13,201 nt of DNA from Bryobacterales bacterium (GTDB taxonomy: Bacteria; Acidobacteriota; Terriglobia; Bryobacterales; Bryobacteraceae), in contig PLGA01000169.1 of the NCBI GenBank assembly GCA_003139735.1, forward strand, positions 1 through 13,201, read 5' to 3'. The position numbers were made by a program, and so were the translations under genes. This document shows, one piece after another, positions 5,455 through 12,005 of this stretch (within the stretch, counting starts at the first letter, position 1; each line of letters begins with the position of its first letter). Under the pieces are notes generated by a model that was given only the letters and a program-made list of their open reading frames with translations, was not told the DNA's origin and searched no databases.

Positions 5455-5867
5455 CCCTTGAAAATGTTGATGCCCGCGGAACGGCCAGCTTTCTGTAATG
5501 CGCTGTCCAGGGTCGCCAGCGGCGCTCCCTGTCGGACTGCTAGATCAAGATATGCCGCGTCGTATGCCGAAAGACCGTACTCCCGCGCCAGCGGAAGCAC
5601 ATTGATCACGGTATCGGCGATCGTTTGTGAATGCTCGGTAATCGTCAGCCCTCTCAGCAACTCCACAAACCGCCGGATGTCGGGCTGCCTCACGCGCTTG
5701 CGCCGTTCACCCACCAACAGCGCATTCGTAATCTCCAGCGCCCATATGGCTGGAACGATCACCGTCCGGCCTTCCAGCGCCACAAGCACTCCGTCCGCAT
5801 ATTCGCTTGCCTCGTCCGGAAAGCACCAAGCGAGAGCTACAGAGGCATCAACCACGATCCCGGTCAA
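5451..5867 (-). CDS. vapC: Toxin, PIN-domain ribonuclease VapC (second copy)
   Basis: A 138-residue PIN protein with the complete acidic set: Asp7 in IVVDASVALAW, Glu45 in WALEITNALL, Asp103 in SAYDAAYLDLA and Asp121 in LATLDSAL. It is an Mg2+-dependent RNase by family. The start is probably the TTG at 5867, overlapping the vapB stop as TTGA; a GTG four codons further in (5855) is the alternative, but it would trim the first strand. Shared motifs with the VapC at 1285-1740 (DASxxxxWxF, ALLVGERRKR/ILIVNERRRR, LSxYDAxYLxLA) place both in one subfamily. The 3' end meets the relE remnant tail to tail. The locus looks intact and active. Confidence 0.93.
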   Translation of the reverse strand: MTGIVVDASVALAWCFPDEASEYADGVLVALEGRTVIVPAIWALEITNALLVGERRKRVRQPDIRRFVELLRGLTITEHSQTIADTVINVLPLAREYGLSAYDAAYLDLAVRQGAPLATLDSALQKAGRSAGINIFKG

Positions 5868-6109
5868 AATCGCCGGCCTTCGTGAACCATCTCGCGGACG
5901 CTCATGGAATCAGGCTTAATCCGCTTGCGCAGCGCCCGCATTCCCTCCACGACTTCCTGGTGCGTAGGTTTGGACCCGGTTTCTTCGACAGGAACCAGCA
6001 TTGCTGCAGGAACGCCGTGTCTCGTGATCGTGATTGTCTCGCCCTGGCTTACCCGGTCCAGCAGCTCAGACAGATGCGTCTTGGCCTCAAAGGCCCCTAC
6101 GGAATCCAT
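5864..6109 (-). CDS. vapB: Antitoxin, Phd/YefM-type VapB (second copy)
   Basis: An 81-residue Phd-type antitoxin: MDSVGAFEAKTHLSELLDRV, then SQGETITITRHGVPAAMLVP, the characteristic Phd strand-helix-strand start. The C-terminal part, from about residue 40 (HQEVVEGMRALRKRIKPDSM), wraps the toxin. The ATG at 6109 is chosen because GGAG lies eight bases upstream and the fold begins there; a TTG at 6121 in the same frame would run through the Shine-Dalgarno. It is the first gene of a vapBC operon behind a near-consensus promoter with an embedded palindrome (6120-6173), which predicts tight autorepression. It overlaps vapC by 4 bases. Confidence 0.92.
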   Translation of the reverse strand: MDSVGAFEAKTHLSELLDRVSQGETITITRHGVPAAMLVPVEETGSKPTHQEVVEGMRALRKRIKPDSMSVREMVHEGRRF

Positions 6110-6119
6110 TTGTTTCTCC

Positions 6120-6173
6120 AATACAACTAGTTCAAACTAGTTGTATTATAGTTCAACAACATCGTCTGGTCAA
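6120..6173 (-). promoter_or_regulatory. vapBC promoter with 12-bp inverted-repeat operator
   Basis: On the minus strand TTGACC (6173-6168), a 17-base spacer and TATAAT (6150-6145) form a near-consensus promoter. Overlapping the -10 and extending downstream is a perfect inverted repeat, AATACAACTAGT (6120-6131) and ACTAGTTGTATT (6136-6147), with a 4-base spacer. The left arm ends 10 bases before the vapB ATG. A Phd-type dimer bound here would cover the -10 and the transcription start, so this is very likely the autoregulatory operator. Confidence 0.85.
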
Positions 6174-6204
6174 ATTGGGCTCATAGGCGTCGATGACGAG
6201 CGCT

Positions 6205-6483
6205 TTACTTGGCATTCCGTTTCTTCTCGCGGGCTGTCCGGCGGATCCCCTGGTGTTCCTCCATCAACTCGTCTTCGCTGGCGCCCCAGGACGCGATCAT
6301 TGCATCCAGGTCCTTGGCGGCGGCGCGCATGGCCTCCAGTTCGGCCTTTCGGTTTCGCTTCTGAGCGGGGATGTAGAACCCGAGGGTCTCGCCGTGGCGC
6401 ATGATCGCCAGAGGCTCAGCGGATTCGAGGTAGCTCGCGAGGTTTTCGCGGAATTCGCGCATGCCAACCTTAACCGTTTCCAT
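6205..6483 (-). CDS. Orphan Phd/YefM-family antitoxin
   Basis: A 92-residue protein, METVKVGMREFRENLASYLE, then SAEPLAIMRHGETLGFYIPA. The KVGMREFRENLASYL helix and the RHGETLGFYIP strand are those of the Phd/YefM fold. The C-terminal half is helical and highly charged (RNRKAELEAMRAAAKDLDAM and later), as in toxin-binding tails. Unlike the other Phd-type genes here, no toxin frame lies downstream: the next 30 bases lead into the vapBC promoter. It may be a solitary regulator, the survivor of a lost TA pair, or able to act on another toxin. A TAGAAT hexamer at 6509-6504 is a possible -10 box, without a recognisable -35. Confidence 0.85.
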   Translation of the reverse strand: METVKVGMREFRENLASYLESAEPLAIMRHGETLGFYIPAQKRNRKAELEAMRAAAKDLDAMIASWGASEDELMEEHQGIRRTAREKKRNAK

Positions 6484-6856
6484 ATTGCGTACTCACTGTA
6501 CACATTCTAGCATCTTCTGCAACGGTACTTCGAATTCTGGACGAAGGCTAGTTTCGCTGCCGGCCGCTGAACTTCTCCGGGATCTGGAGGTGGCGGCGGC
6601 GATTGTAAACCACCCGGCGTCTGGCGGGCGCGCATCTGCCGCGGAGATGGATGGCCAGCAACGCGACTGGCGCCGCGGCGCTTCGCGTTGCTGGAAAACG
6701 TGTGGGGAAGGACGGGATTCTGGGCGGCGAATTTTCAACCGCAACAATGGAAAACTTCAACCGGTATTGACACAACTACAGTCAGTGTTCCCGGTTTGAA
6801 ACAATTTACTTAGTCCTGATTTGCAACAGTTTTCATAGCTATTTACGTCTATATAG

Positions 6857-6994
6857 GCAGGAAGGGATTGGGACGCTGGGCCACAGCTGACCATCCCGCT
6901 GGTCGGAACCCACCTGGACGGGCCGGCGCGCTTCCACCGATACGACAGGGGTTTTCACGAACCCCACAACACCCGCTTTCAAGCGGCCATGTGA
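6857..6994 (+). pseudogene. Possible 3' remnant of a protein gene
   Basis: Between a TAG (6854-6856) and a TGA (6992-6994), 45 codons with high third-position GC read GPQLTIPLVGTHLDGPARFH, then RYDRGFHEPHNTRFQAAM. There is no start codon near the beginning. It resembles the C-terminal end of a real protein more than a random frame, but I cannot name the family. It stops three bases before the strong hairpin at 6997-7036. Confidence 0.25.
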
Positions 6995-6996
6995 TA

Positions 6997-7036
6997 GCGC
7001 GGGCCGACTGCTTTCCTCCGGGTAGCTGGCCCGCGC
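6997..7036. other. Strong GC hairpin
   Basis: Perfect 9-base arms GCGCGGGCC (6997-7005) and GGCCCGCGC (7028-7036) flank a 22-base loop. No T-run follows on the plus strand, so it is not a standard intrinsic terminator. It lies right after the coding-like remnant ending at 6994 and may be a structural relic of the same element. Confidence 0.5.
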
Positions 7037-7350
7037 GCAAGACCTTGGATAACCGGGGGAGTGCTGTAACTCGATTAAGTAATCGGGTCAAAATGCTGCA
7101 CCGAGGGGCCGGAGGCTGTCTGAACTGGTGGGCGCTCTGCGTCGTTTTCCAGACACGAGCGCAAATCTAAGGGGCAGCTAACCTAAACAGCTTCTAAGAG
7201 TTGACGCCGTTCTGTGTCCCCGATCTCAGGCGCTTGAGCCGGTCGAAGTCAGGCCGTCGGCAGGCGCCGGTAATCGATGCTTCGGCGCCACCCTGCACGA
7301 ATTCGAGAAGGCGTTGGGCGAAAAGACGTTGGCGCGTTGACGACACCGGC

Positions 7351-7678
7351 CGAAGGGGAGTAAGAGTGCTGCAGACCTACCGAATGGCAGACCTTGGAAG
7401 GAGATAAGAGACCTCGTTTCAGCGTCTTACCGCGCCTCTCTCCTAAAAGTGCGGGACGCCCCCCGGTACTTCATATATGACAGGCGTTTTTCGGACCCAA
7501 CAAAAGACCCAAAGACCGCTTCCCACCGACCGAAGCGAAGTAAGAGTGATGGAAATGTATCGACTGAGGAGACCCGGAAGGAGATAAAAGACCTAGTTTC
7601 ATATGGTTACCTTCGCCTATCTGTCTTGATCCGGGACGCCCTTCCGTACTTCATGTATGACAGGGTTTTTCTGACCCC
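7351..7678 (+). repeat. Two-unit tandem repeat with 180-bp period, upstream of terminase
   Basis: Bases 7351-7498 and 7531-7678 align over 148 positions at a constant offset of 180. Best-kept blocks are GTAAGAGTG, GGAAGGAGATA followed by AGACCT and GTTTCA, CGGGACGCC, and GTACTTCATRTATGACAGG followed by TTTTTC. The period is a multiple of three and a plus-strand frame is open across both units (7341-7772), giving KEIRDLVS...YFIYDR and KEIKDLVS...YFMYDR. That frame has no ATG, and its first GTG (7449) lies inside unit 1. Differences are not concentrated at third codon positions, so conserved RNA structure is as likely as protein. Each unit has a near-palindromic TCATRTATGA and a T-run. Confidence 0.7.
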
Positions 7679-7743
7679 GCGGAAGGCGCTTGTGAATGCC
7701 GGCGGAGCGAACAAACCAGAAAACTGTAAAGGAAGACAAACGT

Positions 7744-8184
7744 ATGATTACCCAAATGAAAGGCCATGGTGAGAAATTCACCAGGCAAAAAGAAGCCGCA
7801 ATTATTGGGCTGCTGACCAAGCCGACGCTAGACCGAGCGGCCAAATTCGCAAATATTAGCAGCACGACTCTGTGGCGATTGCAGCAAGATCCCGGCTTCC
7901 AGGCCGAACTTCGGAAGGCCCGGCGTCAGTCGATGGAACGCTCGGTGGCGCAGCTCCAGCAAGCCAGTCTCACTGCTGTTAAGACGCTCCAGGAAATCAT
8001 GCAAGATCGCAAGGCGTCTGCCAGCGCACGGGTGATGGCCGCCCGCACCGTATTGGAAATGGGCCTCAGGGCCACCGAAGTCGATGACCTCGGCGATCGC
8101 CTGGCGGCCGTGCAGCGCGTGATAGAAGAATACGCCCCGCTCCCCAACGAAACTGTCGGTATGCAACGCGTCATAGCGATGTAG
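7744..8184 (+). CDS. Phage terminase small subunit (HTH DNA-binding)
   Basis: A 146-residue protein beginning MITQMKGHGEKFTRQKEAAI. Residues about 18-53 (AIIGLLTKPTLDRAAKFANI then SSTTLWRLQQDPGF) form the helix-turn-helix typical of phage small terminases, which recognise the viral packaging site. The rest is long helices (RQSMERSVAQLQQASLTAVK, then ASARVMAARTVLEMGL) suited to ring oligomerisation. The ATG at 7744 has AAAGGAAG upstream; an in-frame TTG-type start at 7696 is less convincing. A large terminase subunit follows after 96 bases, which is the main support for the role. The chief alternative is a general HTH protein of a mobile element. The 180-bp tandem repeat ends 65 bases upstream and could be its control region or packaging site. 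Confidence 0.75.
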   Translation: MITQMKGHGEKFTRQKEAAIIGLLTKPTLDRAAKFANISSTTLWRLQQDPGFQAELRKARRQSMERSVAQLQQASLTAVKTLQEIMQDRKASASARVMAARTVLEMGLRATEVDDLGDRLAAVQRVIEEYAPLPNETVGMQRVIAM

Positions 8185-8280
8185 GCGTGAACTGCCTATC
8201 CGGCCCGGTGCGCCAGCGCCGAAAGCCCATGCCGGACGTGAAGGATGAGTGTCGCGCCGAAACATCAGGAGACTAAGACC

Positions 8281-10176
8281 ATGATCCGCCATCTTCGCAG
8301 TATTGAGGCGATGGAGAAAGCGTGCGCCGGAGTTCGCGATCGTCGTCAAGCGGCCGTTAAGAGAGCATTGGATCGGCTCCGGCCCGCTGAGTTGGAGCAG
8401 CTTATCAGCGCGTTTGGCGCCGAGCGAGAAGACCGCGTCCTGAGCGGAGACGAATCCGCCGCCAAGCAGGCTTATACGAAGGCGCTAAGCAAGGAGTGCC
8501 GTAGGGCCGGGCAGCCCATCGCAGTCGGGCTTGAGGGCGAACTGTCCATGATTGATGCCATCAAGACTGCGTCCCTGCGCGCGCTGTCGGACTCCGAGTC
8601 GGAACTCGCCCAACGCGCCTGGGAAGCTGCTGACGAAGGCCGAACGGCCACGCAAGATGAATCCGCCGCACTTCAGAAATGCAACGCCGAATATGCCCGG
8701 CTCGAGCGCCTAGCCGGCATGCGTGCGCCGGAGCGGGCGGCGCGCCTCAGCACGAAGACCCCGCACACGCTCACGGAGATACGCAGCTACAACACCGGCC
8801 GGAAGCGAAATCGAATGGATCGCCTATTCCCGGCTACCGGAATCCTCTGCCGGGAGAATTACCCGAAGCACATGGAGTTCTTCGAGGTCGGCAAGAAGTG
8901 GAAAGAGCGGCTCTTTATGGCGGCCAACCCCATCGGCAAGACGACGGCCGGCGCATACGAGACCACCCTGCACCTGACGGGGCTTTATCCCGACTGGTGG
9001 AAGGGCTATCGGTTCGACCATCCCACCGAGGGATGGGCCTGCGGCACCCCGTCGGAAACCACCCGCGATATCGTACAACGCGAGTTGCTCGGCCCCGAAA
9101 GCGAAGAAGGGACTGGGATGATCCCGGGCGACCTGATTCTCCACACGACGCCGAGGCCCCACGGGATGCCCGGCTCGAAGGAGAGCATCTGGGTCCAGCA
9201 CGTATCGGGCGGCAAGTCCAAGATCGGCCTGAAAACCTACGAACAGGGTCGCAAGACGTTCGAGGGAACCACCAAGGACTGGATCTGGTGCGACGAGGAG
9301 CCGCCGGAGCCCTGCTACACGGAAATGAAGCTTCGCACGATGACCACGCGGGGCATCATCTACACCACGTTCACGCCCTTGCAGGGCATGAGCGCGGTTG
9401 TAAAAAGCTTCCTTGAGCCGGAAAACGCGAAGGCCGGCGACTACATGTACTACGTCCAGGCCGGCTGGGCGCACGCCCCGCACTTGGACGAAGCGGAAAA
9501 AGAGAATCTTCTCTCCACCACCCCGCGCTATCAACTCAGGGCCCGCACCCTGGGCGAACCGACGTTGGGCGCCGGAGCCATTTACCCCATCGCGGAAGAG
9601 GACATCATCTACCCCCTGATGGCAATACCGGCGAACTGGCCGCGGGTCTTCGGCCTCGATGTTGGTTGGAAGAGAACAGCGGCCATCTGGGCGGCGCGCA
9701 ATCCGGGTTCAGGCGTCATTGTGCTCTACGACGAGCACTATCAAGCGCAGGGGGAGGCCCCAACGCATGCGGCTGGAATCAAAGCCCGCGGAGCCTGGAT
9801 ACCGGGCGTGATCGATCCGGCGGCGCGGGGACGCTCTCAAGTTGACGGCCGCCGGCTGCTTGAGATATACCGCGAGCTCGGCCTGAAGCTGTCTCCGGCC
9901 GACAACGCAGTGGAATCGGGCCTGAACGAAACCTGGACGCTGCTGGTTTCCGGGCTCTTGAAGGTGACGCCGAACTGCCACAACTGGCTCTCGGAGTTCC
10001 GGAAATACCACCGGGACGAAAAGGGCAACGTGGTGGAGGAATCCGACCACCTGATGGACGCCACGCGGTACCTGGTCATGAGCGGCCGGGACCGCATGAT
10101 TATCAAGCCGATGTTGAACATAATCCCACGAAGCAGTGGTCCGAGCGGCGGCGATCGCAGTTGGATGGGTGGCTAG
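8281..10176 (+). CDS. Phage terminase large subunit, with an N-terminal extension
   Basis: A 631-residue packaging motor protein. The ATPase part has a Walker A-like FMAANPIGKTTAGAYETTLH (Lys220), a region YPDWWKGYRFDHPTEGWACG usual in this terminase family, and Walker B DWIWCDEEPPEP (Asp338, Glu339, Glu340). The RNase H-like nuclease part has Asp460 in FGLDVGWK, Asp512 in GVIDPAARG and Asp589/Asp593 in SDHLMDATRYL. Both enzymatic parts look intact. About 190 residues precede the usual start of homology (near TEIRSYNTGRKRNRMDRLFP); they are helical and charged, and I do not recognise them. The ATG at 8281 has AGGAG nine bases upstream, so the longer frame from 8245 was not used. No portal, capsid or tail gene follows: the next gene is a convergent TA toxin. 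Confidence 0.93.
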   Translation: MIRHLRSIEAMEKACAGVRDRRQAAVKRALDRLRPAELEQLISAFGAEREDRVLSGDESAAKQAYTKALSKECRRAGQPIAVGLEGELSMIDAIKTASLRALSDSESELAQRAWEAADEGRTATQDESAALQKCNAEYARLERLAGMRAPERAARLSTKTPHTLTEIRSYNTGRKRNRMDRLFPATGILCRENYPKHMEFFEVGKKWKERLFMAANPIGKTTAGAYETTLHLTGLYPDWWKGYRFDHPTEGWACGTPSETTRDIVQRELLGPESEEGTGMIPGDLILHTTPRPHGMPGSKESIWVQHVSGGKSKIGLKTYEQGRKTFEGTTKDWIWCDEEPPEPCYTEMKLRTMTTRGIIYTTFTPLQGMSAVVKSFLEPENAKAGDYMYYVQAGWAHAPHLDEAEKENLLSTTPRYQLRARTLGEPTLGAGAIYPIAEEDIIYPLMAIPANWPRVFGLDVGWKRTAAIWAARNPGSGVIVLYDEHYQAQGEAPTHAAGIKARGAWIPGVIDPAARGRSQVDGRRLLEIYRELGLKLSPADNAVESGLNETWTLLVSGLLKVTPNCHNWLSEFRKYHRDEKGNVVEESDHLMDATRYLVMSGRDRMIIKPMLNIIPRSSGPSGGDRSWMGG

Positions 10177-10369
10177 CGTCAGTCTCCAGGGATTGCTCAG
10201 AAACATCGCGATGCGACTGGTAGTCCGTGTGGGCGCTCCGCCGCGGCCACGGAGGTGATGGCGGCGCCGGTTAGAAAGCCCCAGCGCGGCATAGCCGCAG
10301 GACGGGCGGCGGAAGTTAGAATACGGTGACCCGCAGCCGACCCGTCCCTAAAATTCACGTGAGATCTTT
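10177..10369. other. Intergenic segment after the terminase
   Basis: No gene is recognisable between the terminase stop and the convergent mazF stop. A small hairpin GCGGC-ATA-GCCGC (10286-10298) and GC-rich sequence are present, but no clear T-run terminator. If a phage portal gene once followed, nothing of it remains that I can read. Confidence 0.4.
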
Positions 10370-10714
10370 TCAATTCTCAGCCACGCGCGCGATCAGCTTC
10401 TCCAGGTTACGGGCGACCTTTTCGCGGTCGCTATTGCTGAGCCGCCCGACCCGCTTCAGAATCAGCCGATTGTCTATCGTGAACAGCTTCATGCGTACGA
10501 CCGACCGCTCGGGAAGACCGGCCTGCAAGTGATCAAGCGGCACATCTCCCGGCCACACGGATCTTTTGGCCTTGGTCACCTGGGCCAACAACGAGTGGCC
10601 CGCATCCTGGTTGAACTCCAGGCGGCTGAGCACCACCGCCGGTCTCCGCTTCGCCAGTGAGGAGTCAGTAAAAGGGAAAGGCACCACCACCACATCCCAA
10701 GCCTCACAGGTCAC
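10370..10714 (-). CDS. Toxin, MazF/PemK-family endoribonuclease (AbrB-linked)
   Basis: A 114-residue PemK-fold protein starting VTCEAWDVVVVPFPFTDSSL, then AKRRPAVVLS. The WDVVVVPFPFTD opening and KRRPAVVLS (Arg24) are typical of the MazF-like group paired with AbrB-type antitoxins; QVTKAKRS, the aromatic WPGDVPL and SVVRMKLFTID follow at expected places. The GTG at 10714 is preferred: GAGG lies six bases upstream and the fold starts there. An ATG at 10729 is possible. The start overlaps the antitoxin gene by 11 bases, so the pair is coupled. It probably cleaves mRNA. It is clearly different from the MazF at 564-896, so the two did not arise by recent duplication. Confidence 0.9.
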   Translation of the reverse strand: MTCEAWDVVVVPFPFTDSSLAKRRPAVVLSRLEFNQDAGHSLLAQVTKAKRSVWPGDVPLDHLQAGLPERSVVRMKLFTIDNRLILKRVGRLSNSDREKVARNLEKLIARVAEN

Positions 10715-10934
10715 GGAAGGCCTCTTCATCCTCGGGCGAATTCCACTCCTCAGCCAGGGTGGCGGATAACGCCTGGTGCCACTCCCGATCAAACGGCTCC
10801 ATCTTACGCACCCTGAGAACGCCATCCGACTGGACTTCATAGACTAGCGTGTCGCCCGCCTGGATGTGGAGCCGCTCCCGAATCTGCTTTGGGAGCGTCA
10901 CCTGTCCCTTTGTCGTCACCCTGCCGGTAATCAT
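10704..10934 (-). CDS. Antitoxin, AbrB/SpoVT-domain protein
   Basis: A 76-residue protein whose first 45 residues, MITGRVTTKGQVTLPKQIRE, then RLHIQAGDTLVYEVQSDGVL, are a textbook AbrB/SpoVT swapped-hairpin DNA-binding domain (TTKGQVTLPKxIRxxLxIxxGDxL). The acidic tail (ALSATLAEEWNSPEDEEAFR) is the toxin-binding part. The ATG at 10934 is preceded by AAGGAAGG at suitable distance. The gene is the first of a two-gene operon with the PemK-type toxin, overlapping by 11 bases. It should both neutralise the toxin and repress its own promoter. A TATCCT hexamer (10959-10954) is a possible -10; no good -35 or long palindrome is visible. Confidence 0.92.
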   Translation of the reverse strand: MITGRVTTKGQVTLPKQIRERLHIQAGDTLVYEVQSDGVLRVRKMEPFDREWHQALSATLAEEWNSPEDEEAFRDL

Positions 10935-11057
10935 TCCTTACCTTCCTTACAACAGGATAACACGACTCTGGGCGGGAAGAGGGAGGGATCGGACTCGCCC
11001 ACTCACGCGTCCGAGGGCGATGGCACAGTTTGCGCCGAAGTGGAGCGACCGGGGAAC

Positions 11058-11261
11058 CTGACGCTCGCCGCATTGCGCGTGATCCGGGGGTACGGCGCGG
11101 AGCATACTACGGCGAATCACAGCGCCGCCGTTCCCGAACCGGGTAAGGCGGCAAAATCCCATTACGGCGAGAGATCTCTCAAATCTCAATCATCTGCGAG
11201 AATTGATACGGCAGTAAAAGCTTGTGGCGGTACGGCATAATCCGCTTGTTGTTGTGCGACA
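11058..11261. repeat. Dispersed repeat, copy B (204 bp)
   Basis: Same orientation and about 90% identical by eye to 4589-4795, again with GAGAGATCTCTC inside and ending TTGTTGTTGTGCGACA. It lies in the gap between the divergent abrB-type antitoxin and higBA, ending 19 bases before the higBA -35 box. The two copies bracket about 6.3 kb that includes the relBE remnant, vapBC, the terminase pair and the AbrB/PemK pair. Confidence 0.85.
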
Positions 11262-11279
11262 TGCCACGACAAATAACGC

Positions 11280-11308
11280 TTGACGTGTACGGTATAACCG
11301 TACATACT
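11280..11308 (+). promoter_or_regulatory. higBA promoter with palindromic operator
   Basis: TTGACG (11280-11285), a 17-base spacer and CATACT (11303-11308) give a reasonable promoter. A perfect inverted repeat, TGTACGGT (11286-11293) and ACCGTACA (11297-11304) around ATA, fills the spacer. Such placement between -35 and -10 is typical of an autorepressor site, so HigA is the likely ligand. Confidence 0.75.
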
Positions 11309-11327
11309 GGAATTAAGAAGGGATGAT

Positions 11328-11618
11328 ATGCAACTTGTCCGTTTTCGCCATAAAGGGCTAATGCAGCTCCACGAAGACGGGAACGCCAAGGGGGTGCCGG
11401 CCGCGATGGCCGACAAGCTGCGCAAGCTTCTGTTCGCCCTCGAAACCGCCGAGACGCTGGAGCAGCTCGGCCGGTTTCCAGGCTGGAAGTTGCATCCGCT
11501 TAAGGGCGACCTGAAAGGGTTCTGGAGCCTGAGGGTCACAGGAAGCTGGCGGTTGAGCTTCCGCTATGACGAACAAACGAACACCGCCGGCGATATTGAC
11601 TTAATCGACTCTTATTAG
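11328..11618 (+). CDS. higB: Toxin, HigB (RelE superfamily)
   Basis: A 96-residue RelE-fold RNase of the HigB type: MQLVRFRHKGLMQLHEDGNA at the start, the helix AAMADKLRKLLFALETAETL, then FPGWKLHPLKGDLKGFWSLR and VTGSWRLSFRYDE. The motif GWKLHPLKGDLKGFWSLRVTGSWRxxF is diagnostic of HigB proteins, which cleave mRNA on the ribosome. As usual for higBA, the toxin comes first. The ATG at 11328 follows AGAAGGGAT; the antitoxin starts 10 bases after its stop, behind AGGAGG. All core strands are present, so it is likely active. Confidence 0.95.
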   Translation: MQLVRFRHKGLMQLHEDGNAKGVPAAMADKLRKLLFALETAETLEQLGRFPGWKLHPLKGDLKGFWSLRVTGSWRLSFRYDEQTNTAGDIDLIDSY

Positions 11619-11628
11619 GAGGCCCGCA

Positions 11629-11931
11629 ATGCCCATGAAGAACCCGCCCCATCCGGGAGATTTCATTCGGACGGAGATTATCGAGCCCGCGGGCCTGTCG
11701 GTGACCGCGGCAGCAGCGGCGCTTGAGGTTTCCCGGCCTACCCTGTCGAGCTTGCTCAACGGCAAGGCCAGCCTTTCCGGAAACATGGCGCTGCGCATTG
11801 AAAAAGCCTTTGGAGTGAAGATGGATACGCTCCTGCGAATGCAAGCCTCATATGACATCGCCCAGACCCGCAAGCGCGAGAACCAAATCCACGTCCGGCG
11901 CATTCATCCGCTCGCCGAAATTCCCGCCTGA
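11629..11931 (+). CDS. higA: Antitoxin, HigA (XRE-type HTH)
   Basis: A 100-residue protein: MPMKNPPHPGDFIRTEIIEP, then AGLSVTAAAAALEVSRPTLS and SLLNGKASLSGNMALRIEKA. PPHPGxFIRxEIIEPxGLSVTxAAxxLxVSRPTLSxLLNGKAxLSxxMALRIxKAFG is the signature of HigA antitoxins, with the helix-turn-helix at about residues 22-50. It binds HigB and represses the operon, most likely through the palindrome at 11286-11304. A strong AGGAGG eight bases upstream of the ATG should give more antitoxin than toxin, as the logic of the pair requires. The C-terminus (IHVRRIHPLAEIPA) is short and normal. Confidence 0.95.
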   Translation: MPMKNPPHPGDFIRTEIIEPAGLSVTAAAAALEVSRPTLSSLLNGKASLSGNMALRIEKAFGVKMDTLLRMQASYDIAQTRKRENQIHVRRIHPLAEIPA

Positions 11932-12005
11932 AGCCCGGCGGATAGGGTGTTGGCTATGCCGATCCGGGTTATAGGTTTTGCCTCAATTAAGGTCCTAATA
12001 TACCT

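Larger units (their letters stand above)
6510..7340. other. Long stretch without an intact gene
   Basis: About 830 bases hold no complete frame I can assign. Minus-strand frames at 6493-6775 are Arg/Ser/Pro-rich and look like noise. An AT-richer segment (about 6760-6860) contains TTGACA at 6767 but no matching -10. A short coding-like piece (6857-6994), a strong hairpin (6997-7036) and an open frame 7182-7340 ending in ATLHEFEKALGEKTLAR are the only structured items. The region separates the TA cluster from the terminase module and may be decayed phage sequence. Confidence 0.5.

Noticed and set aside
6493..6799. Minus- and plus-strand frames of 75-112 codons
   Set aside because: Composition is Arg/Ser/Pro-rich with no ribosome-binding site and no recognisable domain; several overlap each other.
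7351..7678. CRISPR array or type III TA antitoxin RNA repeats
   Set aside because: There are only two units, the period is 180 bases, identity is spread in blocks, and no ToxN-like or Cas gene is present.
8679..9534. Long frames of 245 codons (+) and 236 codons (-) inside the terminase gene
   Set aside because: They lie wholly within the well-supported large terminase frame, are rich in Arg, Pro and Gly, and match no family; they are shadows of a GC-rich gene.
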